Origin: Kofleriaceae bacterium | Lineage (GTDB): Bacteria > Myxococcota_A > Polyangia > Haliangiales > Haliangiaceae | Direction: 5' to 3' | Assembly (NCBI GenBank): GCA_024642805.1 | Contig: JAHEAK010000453.1 | Location: 1-5,004, forward strand | Length of the DNA stretch: 5,004 nt | Shown here: positions 1 through 5,004 of the stretch, one piece after another | How the letters are laid out: every line of letters starts with the position of its first letter | Position numbering within the stretch: the first letter of the stretch is position 1 | Made by a program: the position numbers and the translations under genes | The notes under the pieces: model-generated | Told to the model about the DNA's origin: nothing | Database searches by the model: none | What the model saw: the letters and a program-made list of their open reading frames with translations, nothing else

Positions 1-1
1 C

Positions 2-556
2 CTCCGTGAGTTGCTCAGCTCGCTGTGCACAAGCCCCGAGGACAGCGCGATTCTCGAGCGCCTGTGCGCATCCGTGGTCGAGGCCGACGAGAACAGCTTC
101 CAATTCGAGGACACCTCCTTCGAATACGTGCGCGGCGGCCAGCCGATTCGATCCGATGCCTTGCCAGCCTCCTTTGCGGAGATTGCCCTGGCGGTGCGGG
201 AACTGGCCTGGGATGGCGGCGGACCCGAGGTCGGCTTTGCCATCACCGAGGAAGGTCAGTCCATGGCAGACGGTGAGGGCTTTGACTATCTCGGCGACGA
301 TGATGCCGACGCGCATCAGCGCATCTGCGACGCGGGTGGCTGCCAGCCAGCCTTTTGTTACGGCCAGAACTGGACCTTCTTCGATCCCACCCGTCAGCTG
401 AGCAACGGAGAGCCCGCCCTGGCCTTCATTAGTCACGAAGGTGGCGGCTGGGTCGAAGTCAAATCAGCCGATGCTCTCAACTACAAGCAGATCTTCTTGC
501 GCATGATCTCAGACGCCATGTGCGAAACCGACTTTCTGCCCGAGCTCTACTGTTAA
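2..556 (+). CDS. Hypothetical cysteine-rich protein, 3' end only (5' truncated by window)
   Basis: The frame is open from base 2 to the TAA at 554-556, giving about 184 residues. No ATG occurs in the N-terminal half and the first possible start is a TTG at 11 with no Shine-Dalgarno sequence before it. The true start is therefore probably upstream of the window. I do not recognise the family with confidence. What can be seen is an acidic, soluble-looking protein with no membrane segment and seven cysteines, including a cluster in ICDAGGCQPAFC and a C-terminal Cys. It has a helical segment LPASFAEIALAVRELAWDGGG, then FDPTRQ, then ALAFISHEGGGWVEV, and ends in an amphipathic helix. The order of LP-x-S-F, an internal GGG and a later hydrophobic-GGG-W strand loosely recalls SMI1/KNR4 (SUKH) proteins, but this is only a pattern resemblance. 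The next gene starts 9 nt after the stop, which suggests cotranscription. Confidence 0.7.
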   Translation, partial: LRELLSSLCTSPEDSAILERLCASVVEADENSFQFEDTSFEYVRGGQPIRSDALPASFAEIALAVRELAWDGGGPEVGFAITEEGQSMADGEGFDYLGDDDADAHQRICDAGGCQPAFCYGQNWTFFDPTRQLSNGEPALAFISHEGGGWVEVKSADALNYKQIFLRMISDAMCETDFLPELYC

Positions 557-565
557 AATCCCATC

Positions 566-1138
566 ATGGGAATGAAGGCTCGCCTCGAGCGTTACGTCAT
601 TCGACCCGACCTCGAACTGCGACGACTTCGCCGCTCCGATGCCGCGGCACTCTTCGCCTGCGTCGATCGCAATCGCAGCTACCTGCGAGCGTGGCTGCCG
701 TGGCTCGATATGAGCGCCGACGCCAGCGACATGATGGGCTTCATCGAATCCTCCCTGGCCGGTTATCAGAGCGGCGGCTGCTTTCGTCTGGCCATGATGG
801 TCGATGGTGAGCTCGCGGGCTGCGTAGCCATTGAGGACATCGAGCCGGCTCACCGATGTGCCAAGATCGGCTACTGGCTCGACGCGCGCCAGCAAGGCAA
901 GGGTTTGATGAGCGACGCCGTGCGCTTCCTCATGCGTCATGCCTTCGAGGAGCGCGGCCTGCACTTGCTCGAACTGCGCGCGGCCGTCGACAACGCCCCT
1001 AGTCGGGCCGTGGCCACCCGCGTCGGCATGAAACTCGATGGCGTGTTGCGCCAGCGCGAATGGCTCTACGATCACTACGTCGACCTGGCCGTGTACTCGG
1101 TTCTGGCTCCCGAATGGCGCGCGCTCAGCGGCGCCTAG
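566..1138 (+). CDS. GNAT family N-acetyltransferase, RimJ/RimL type
   Basis: This 190-residue protein has the normal length for a RimJ/RimL-like acetyltransferase. These cytoplasmic enzymes move an acetyl group from acetyl-CoA to an alpha-amino group, classically of a ribosomal protein, or to small amines. The N-terminal region LELRRLRRSDAAALFACVDRNRSYLRAWLPWLD (residues 17-48) is typical of the RimL/YdaF branch. Motif A is at about 101-127, with IGYWLDARQQGKGLMSDAV carrying the Q-x-G-x-G pyrophosphate-binding loop. Motif B is at about 132-160, with LELRAAVDNAPSRAVATRVGMKLDG, including the usual N-x-x-S and the V-G-M-x-x-x-G strand. The end, DHYVDLAVYSVL, is also family-typical. The ATG at 566 has no clear Shine-Dalgarno sequence and an in-frame ATG at 572 is an alternative. 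With only 9 nt after the preceding stop, translational coupling is plausible. The substrate cannot be told from sequence. Confidence 0.92.
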   Translation: MGMKARLERYVIRPDLELRRLRRSDAAALFACVDRNRSYLRAWLPWLDMSADASDMMGFIESSLAGYQSGGCFRLAMMVDGELAGCVAIEDIEPAHRCAKIGYWLDARQQGKGLMSDAVRFLMRHAFEERGLHLLELRAAVDNAPSRAVATRVGMKLDGVLRQREWLYDHYVDLAVYSVLAPEWRALSGA

Positions 1139-1142
1139 CTGG

Positions 1143-1178
1143 CGGCTCGCTCGCGCCTCGGCACACTCACTCGAGCCG
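1143..1178. terminator. Weak hairpin between convergent genes
   Basis: The 47-nt gap between the GNAT stop and the stop of the opposite-strand lipoprotein contains a perfect 7-bp inverted repeat, CGGCTCG (1143-1149) and CGAGCCG (1172-1178), with a 22-nt loop. A competing 5-bp stem, GGCAC (1160-1164) with GTGCC (1179-1183), overlaps it. No T-run follows on either strand, so it does not meet the standard intrinsic-terminator pattern. The position between two converging genes is the main reason to suspect a bidirectional terminator. Confidence 0.22.
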
Positions 1179-1185
1179 GTGCCAC

Positions 1186-2820
1186 TTACTTGGGCGCCAC
1201 GAAGCCATTTCGCAAGAGATTGCCTCGACCCGTCGGCCACAAGAGACACAGATCGCCGGCGCCCGCCATGGAATAGACCAGGGCCTGGGCCTGGCCATCG
1301 CCGCCGCCCTTGAGCGCCACCACGATGTCGAGACTGCCATCGCCATCGGCATCGGCGATGGTTGGCACCGCCATGGCACCCCGATCGGGCAGCGCGATCG
1401 TGTGCAACTCCTGGCCGCCGCCGCTCAAGATGAAGAGCTGCGACTTGTCATCGTCTGGTGAGTAGGAGGCAAAGATAATTTCGGGACGACCGTCGTTGCT
1501 GAGATCGGCGACCGCCACCCCGGTGGTGAGCACGCGATCGTCGTTGGTATAGCCGTAGTTCCACATCTCCTGCTTCTGCGCATCGACGGCGTGAATGCGA
1601 CCGTCGAAGCCAGCGAAGATCATCTCCAGGCCGGGGCGATCGGGATCGAGATTGACCACGCTCACCTGATTGGTGGCGGCCACCACGTTGGTGCCTTCGA
1701 AATCCCACAGTCCGCTCAAGAAGCCGGCGGCGTGAAAGGGCTCTTCCCAGCCAGCTAGACGAGTTCCGTCGTTGTGCAGGGCCCACAGACCAACCCCGCG
1801 CTCGCGATCACTCTGGGCGGCGTTTTGCACGGAAGCGAGCACCACCAGATCGGGCACGCCGTCGTCGTCGATATCCGCGATGGCGGGAGCCGAGTTGGTG
1901 AAGTGAGCCTGGTTGGCTGTGTCTTCATCGTCGGCGTAACCCTGTTGCGCCTCGGCGTAATCGTGCAGAAAGCGAATGCCGGGAAAGAACTGTCGGCCCT
2001 CGAAGATACTGGCCGCGGGAAAGGCCGCTCCATTGCCTTCGTGCAGGCTCAGATAGGCATTGTCCTGGGTCGCGAAGATGTCGGCCTTGCCATCGCCGTT
2101 GACGTCGCCGACCGCCACATTTTGATCGTAGCCACCGGTGACGTAGCAGGCATCGTCACAGCCGGAGCTGCCGCTTGTGTTAGCGGGAAAGCCATCGACG
2201 AGCTTGGCGTTCTCCGTCTCGATGGCGATGATGATGTCGCGCTGACCGTTGCCCTCCAGGGGAGAGGTGGTGACCGCGACGAGTTCCAGACGACCGTCGC
2301 CATCGATGTCCCCGGCAGCCAGCGAACGCAGCTCGTCCTGCCATGTAAAAGGATAGCCGGGCGAGAGCGCGCCCTTGGCATCGAAGAGCAGGATTGCGTC
2401 ACGACTGGAAACTGCTACCTCGAGGCCCGCTTCGTCAGGCAAGAGATCGGCGACGACCGGCGATGCCCAGATGCGGCCATCCAGATCGGCATGCCACAGC
2501 TCGCTGCCGTCGGCGTGCCAGGCGCTGAGTCGACCGGCTCTAGCCAACACGATTTCGATGCTGCCATCGCCATCGAGATCCGCGACCGAGGGCGAAGCCA
2601 ACCAATTCTCGTGAAAGCTATCGACGATGGTGGTGGCAAGGGTTGGCGCGAGGACCGTCTCCGAAGCCCCCGGACCGCTGGTGCACGAGGGCGAGGGTGT
2701 TTCGATGGGCTGGCCGGCGTCTGCGAAGTCCCTGGGTCTATCGCTCGCGCCTCCACAAGCGCTTGCCACGAGCGTCAAGCAGAACAAGCGTCTTCGAATG
2801 CCCAGTCCTCGAATGTGCAT
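1186..2820 (-). CDS. FG-GAP/VCBS-repeat lipoprotein (predicted calcium-binding beta-propeller)
   Basis: From the ATG at 2820 this encodes 544 residues. That start places a classical lipoprotein signal at the N-terminus: basic IRGLGIRRR, then hydrophobic LFCLTLVASA, then Cys22 followed by GG. An in-frame ATG at 2874 would add 18 residues with acidic charges before the signal and is less likely. A Pro/Ser/Ala-rich linker follows to about residue 60. Blade motifs lie at about residues 76, 119, 166, 234, 311, 389, 435 and 485. Six carry a D-x-D/N/S-x-D-G calcium loop (DLDGDGSIE, DIDGDGRLE, DVNGDGKAD, DIDDDGVPD, DLSNDGRPE, DADGDGSLD) and two have a P-D-x-x-G-L-E variant. This is the integrin-alpha-like propeller pattern. 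The C-terminus has PTGRGNLLRNG. The protein is expected to sit on the membrane as a surface or periplasmic adhesion, ligand-binding or scaffold protein with no enzymatic motif. No strong Shine-Dalgarno sequence precedes the start: the nearest GGGA is 13 nt away. The gene diverges from the macroglobulin-like lipoprotein gene. Confidence 0.9.
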   Translation of the reverse strand: MHIRGLGIRRRLFCLTLVASACGGASDRPRDFADAGQPIETPSPSCTSGPGASETVLAPTLATTIVDSFHENWLASPSVADLDGDGSIEIVLARAGRLSAWHADGSELWHADLDGRIWASPVVADLLPDEAGLEVAVSSRDAILLFDAKGALSPGYPFTWQDELRSLAAGDIDGDGRLELVAVTTSPLEGNGQRDIIIAIETENAKLVDGFPANTSGSSGCDDACYVTGGYDQNVAVGDVNGDGKADIFATQDNAYLSLHEGNGAAFPAASIFEGRQFFPGIRFLHDYAEAQQGYADDEDTANQAHFTNSAPAIADIDDDGVPDLVVLASVQNAAQSDRERGVGLWALHNDGTRLAGWEEPFHAAGFLSGLWDFEGTNVVAATNQVSVVNLDPDRPGLEMIFAGFDGRIHAVDAQKQEMWNYGYTNDDRVLTTGVAVADLSNDGRPEIIFASYSPDDDKSQLFILSGGGQELHTIALPDRGAMAVPTIADADGDGSLDIVVALKGGGDGQAQALVYSMAGAGDLCLLWPTGRGNLLRNGFVAPK

Positions 2821-2987
2821 AACTTGTGCATCATCCCACGAGCCGACTCGCTCCGCGCCTGGCCCTGGCGGCATTCGCTTGGCCCGCGTGCGCCACCTGC
2901 TGGTGCTCGACGAAGCCCATTTTCCTCACATCGATCGCCGAGCTCATGCGTACCACGGTGAGCACTTCGAGATTCCCAGGAGAATTC
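2821..2987. promoter_or_regulatory. Divergent intergenic region between two lipoprotein genes
   Basis: These 167 bp separate the start codons of the two divergently read lipoproteins and must contain the promoter of at least one unless the starts are misplaced. I looked for sigma-70 -35/-10 pairs and for a sigma-54 GG/GC pair with 10-nt spacing on both strands and found none I would defend. No convincing operator palindrome or riboswitch was seen. The only clear signal is the Shine-Dalgarno sequence at its right end. The promoter call rests on gene arrangement only. Confidence 0.4.
2978..2982 (+). promoter_or_regulatory. Shine-Dalgarno site of the macroglobulin-like gene
   Basis: AGGAG lies 5 nt before the ATG at 2988. 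It is the best ribosome binding site in the window and fixes the start of the large downstream reading frame. The lipoprotein signal that begins at that ATG supports the same start. Confidence 0.8.
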
Positions 2988-5004
2988 ATGAGTTCAAAGA
3001 GTCGACTATGGCATGTTGGAGCGGGGCTGAGCCTGCTATTGGCCTGTGGTGATACCCCGCAGCGGCGCGCGACCTCGGCGCCCGAAGGTCCCGCCGCGCA
3101 GTCCACCTCGGATAATCAGCCGATCTATCCGAGCGTGTCGGCTCTGCAGAAGCAGCTTGCCGGGCAAGATCCTCTGCCCATCGCCGCACCGAGCGACTCA
3201 CAGCGGCGACTGGCCTCGCTGGTCGACGCCTACTTTCAGCGCGCGGGCAGTCAGCGTCACTATCTACATCTGGACAAGCCACTCTATCAGCCCGGCGAGA
3301 CCATCTGGTTTCGCATCTGGGAACTGGGCTCCAGCACTCTCACTCCGGCCAACACCGAGCACGGCAATTTCGTCCAGCTCATCAGTCCGAAAGGCGCCAG
3401 CGTTCTCGAGAAGCGCGTGCAGATGGGACCAGGTCTTGCCTCCAACGATTTCGAACTGCCAGCCACGGTGCAAGGCGGTGAATACACCTTGCGCGTCACC
3501 TCGGATCTGGGCGGTAGCGTCGAGCGCAAGCTTATCGTCTCGCAATACCAAGCGCCGCGCATCAAGAAGAAAGCCGAGTTCCTGCGCAAGGCCTACGGTC
3601 CGGGCGACAAGGTCGCTGCCGCCGTATCGCTACAGCGAGCCACCGGCGAAAAGCTCGCTGACCAAATCATGACCGCGCTGGTGCAAGTCGACAACGCAGA
3701 GGTCGCGCGCTTTCCCGTGCGGACCGACGAGGAGGGCAATGCCATCGTCAAGTTCGATTTGCCAGGATCGATCTCGGTTGGCGACGGCTTGCTCACGCTC
3801 TTGATCGAAGATGGCGGTGTTACCGAATCGCTGCAAAAGCGCATTCCCATCACTCTCAAGAACCTCAGCTTCGAGATGTTCCCCGAAGGCGGCGACATGG
3901 TCAGCGGGCTGCCCGCACGTGTGTACTTCTCGGCCAAGAACAGTCTCGGCAAGGCCGCCGACGTGAGCGGTCACATCGAAGACGCCAATGGCAAGCGCGT
4001 GGCCGATTTCCGCTCCTTCTACAACGGTCTCGGTCGCTATGATTTCCAGCCCGAGGCAGATGGCGAGTACGTCGCCGTCATCGACAAGCCCCTCGGCATC
4101 GAGCAGCGCTTTCCTCTGCCTAGCGCCAACGCTTCCGGTTGCACGATGCAAAGCGTCGACGACTACACGGGCGCCAAAGACGACCTGCGCGTTGGCGTCT
4201 GGTGCACCGAGGACCGCACGATCGTGAGCTCGGCCGTGTTGCGCGAAAAACGCCTCGGTGACTACAGCTTCGAGGTCAAAGCGGGTCAGGCATCGGTGCT
4301 GCGCTTTCCGGTCCCCGCTGGCAGTCAGGGCGCCGTCCGCGTCACTCTCTTCGACGACGGACTGGCCCCGCTTGCCGAGCGCTTGATCTACCGCGGTCGC
4401 GGCAAAGACTTGCAGCTCTCGATCTCCGCCGACCAACAAACCTACGCCCCGCGCGATGAAGTCGAGCTGACCCTCAGCGCCAAAGACCTGGCTGGCAAAG
4501 CCGTCGAGGCCGATCTGAGTCTGGCCGTGGTCGACGACACCGTGCTCAGCTTCGCAGACGACAAGAGCGCCAACATGCTCAGTCGTCTGTACCTCGAAGC
4601 GGAAATGCCCGGGCAGATCATCGAAGAGCCCAACCTGTACTTCTCCGAAGATCCCAAGGCCGCCGTCGGCCTCGACATGGTCCTTGGCACCCAGGGCTGG
4701 CGGCGATTTGCCTGGCAGGAGCTGATGTCGCCGGTCGCCGATGGCACTGCCACCACGGCAGCAACCGAGGGCAACGCATGGGCTGCCGTAGCTGGGCCCG
4801 TCGCCCGCAACGAAGTCGACAACAAGGCCGTCAGACCTGAACCGGCACAGCCACCAGCCGCACTGGCTGCCAAAGAGGACGCTGATAAGGCGGCCGTAGC
4901 TGAAAACGACAACAACCTCGAATTCGCTCGCGATGACGTCCTGGCTCGAGGCCGTGCCGCAGACATGCCCGCCGAGAAGCGCGCCCTTGGCGCGATGGGA
5001 CGCG
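2988..5004 (+). CDS. Alpha-2-macroglobulin-like (MG2-domain) lipoprotein, 3' truncated by window
   Basis: The frame is open from the ATG at 2988 through the last base, 672 codons with no stop. Residues 1-20 are a lipoprotein signal with lipobox LLAC (Cys20), followed by a disordered Pro/Ala/Ser/Gln-rich spacer to about residue 70. HYLHLDKPLYQPGETIWFRIWEL (91-113) is the hallmark of the macroglobulin MG2 domain. Beta-rich macroglobulin-type domains follow: about 190-290; one starting with FEMFPEGGDMVSGLPARVYF (295-314); and about 380-470. Residues 475-520, with YAPRDEVELTLSAKD and ADLSLAVVDDTVLSF, resemble the segment before the bait or alpha-helical region. GTQGWRRFAW lies at 567-576, followed by a low-complexity acidic Ala-rich stretch. 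Known relatives are periplasmic or surface proteins of about 1,500-2,000 residues. Some trap proteases through a CxEQ thioester, which would lie beyond the window if present. A protease-inhibiting defence role is therefore possible but unproven, and a structural or envelope role is the alternative. No pbpC-like neighbour is seen. Confidence 0.85.
   Translation, partial: MSSKSRLWHVGAGLSLLLACGDTPQRRATSAPEGPAAQSTSDNQPIYPSVSALQKQLAGQDPLPIAAPSDSQRRLASLVDAYFQRAGSQRHYLHLDKPLYQPGETIWFRIWELGSSTLTPANTEHGNFVQLISPKGASVLEKRVQMGPGLASNDFELPATVQGGEYTLRVTSDLGGSVERKLIVSQYQAPRIKKKAEFLRKAYGPGDKVAAAVSLQRATGEKLADQIMTALVQVDNAEVARFPVRTDEEGNAIVKFDLPGSISVGDGLLTLLIEDGGVTESLQKRIPITLKNLSFEMFPEGGDMVSGLPARVYFSAKNSLGKAADVSGHIEDANGKRVADFRSFYNGLGRYDFQPEADGEYVAVIDKPLGIEQRFPLPSANASGCTMQSVDDYTGAKDDLRVGVWCTEDRTIVSSAVLREKRLGDYSFEVKAGQASVLRFPVPAGSQGAVRVTLFDDGLAPLAERLIYRGRGKDLQLSISADQQTYAPRDEVELTLSAKDLAGKAVEADLSLAVVDDTVLSFADDKSANMLSRLYLEAEMPGQIIEEPNLYFSEDPKAAVGLDMVLGTQGWRRFAWQELMSPVADGTATTAATEGNAWAAVAGPVARNEVDNKAVRPEPAQPPAALAAKEDADKAAVAENDNNLEFARDDVLARGRAADMPAEKRALGAMGR
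4731..4916 (+). other. Low-complexity Ala/Asp/Asn/Glu linker inside the macroglobulin-like protein
   Basis: Residues 582-643 of the lipoprotein are dominated by Ala, Thr, Asn, Asp, Glu and Pro, with short phrases such as ATTAATEGN, PEPAQPPAALAAKEDADKAA and AENDNN. They contain almost no large hydrophobic residues apart from one Trp. The segment directly follows the conserved GTQGWRRFAWQEL motif and reads as a flexible, solvent-exposed insert. The frame and codon style do not change across it, so it is not a frameshift product. Confidence 0.6.

Noticed and set aside
509..1249. - strand open frame of 246 codons opposite the GNAT gene
   Set aside because: The + strand has intact GNAT motifs A and B over the same bases. 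The antisense frame also overlaps the 3' end of the propeller gene, so it is a shadow.
1315..1375. Short tandem DNA repetition (atcgcc / atcggc units)
   Set aside because: It is explained by the codons of the D-x-D-G-D-G calcium loop (ADADGDGSLD) on the opposite strand and is not an independent DNA repeat.
2865..2885. Possible sigma-54 promoter (TGGCGGCATTCGCTTGG)
   Set aside because: The GG element is present but the required GC at the -12 position with 10-nt spacing is missing, so the match fails at an essential position.
1774..2961. Long + strand open frame of 395 codons opposite the propeller lipoprotein
   Set aside because: It is the antisense of a gene with clear FG-GAP repeats and a lipoprotein signal. 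Its translated sequence is an Ile/Val/Gly/Asp-rich mirror of the repeats with no recognisable domain. Antisense frames stay open often in GC-rich DNA.
2831..3106. Possible small - strand gene crossing the divergent intergenic region
   Set aside because: It overlaps the signal peptide region of the macroglobulin-like lipoprotein. It has no Shine-Dalgarno sequence and its Ala/Arg-rich translation shows no motif.
3630..4439. - strand open frame of 269 codons opposite the macroglobulin-like gene
   Set aside because: The opposite strand carries clear MG2-family motifs across the same span. This frame has no family motif, no ribosome site and the look of reverse-complement coding sequence.
2988..5004. 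Assignment as E. coli YfhM-type macroglobulin partnered with PbpC
   Set aside because: No penicillin-binding protein gene is adjacent, and the FPEGGD and TQGWRRF motifs point to another branch, so no gene symbol was given.

Overview
The window is GC-rich, with codon third positions dominated by G and C in every real gene. It carries two lipoprotein genes, one an FG-GAP/VCBS propeller protein and the other an alpha-2-macroglobulin-like protein. That combination fits a Gram-negative bacterium with a complex envelope. The style recalls Myxococcota and related former Deltaproteobacteria, but this is an inference from gene style and no taxonomic marker is present.

Layout. (1) Positions 2-556, + strand: the 3' end of a cysteine-rich protein of unknown function whose start lies outside the window. 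(2) Positions 566-1138, + strand: a RimJ/RimL-type GNAT N-acetyltransferase, 9 nt downstream and probably cotranscribed. (3) Positions 1139-1185: a short gap between convergent genes with a weak hairpin. (4) Positions 1186-2820, - strand: a lipoprotein with about eight FG-GAP/VCBS blade motifs, predicted to be a calcium-binding beta-propeller on the cell surface or in the periplasm. (5) Positions 2821-2987: a divergent intergenic region that must hold the promoters of both lipoprotein genes. (6) Position 2988 to the end, + strand: a large lipoprotein of the alpha-2-macroglobulin-like (MG2-domain) class with a good Shine-Dalgarno sequence and lipobox. It is open for 672 codons and cut by the window edge.

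Functional reading. The two divergent lipoproteins are envelope proteins that could be co-regulated, one a propeller adhesion or recognition module and the other a protease-trap-like or structural macroglobulin. Nothing in the sequence proves that they interact. The GNAT and its upstream partner appear unrelated to them. No RNA gene, mobile element, CRISPR array, attachment site or origin was seen. The most interesting item is the macroglobulin-like protein, which resembles the FPEGGD / TQGWRRF subtype better known from Bacteroidota and carries a disordered insert. I found no clear evidence of a wholly new system.
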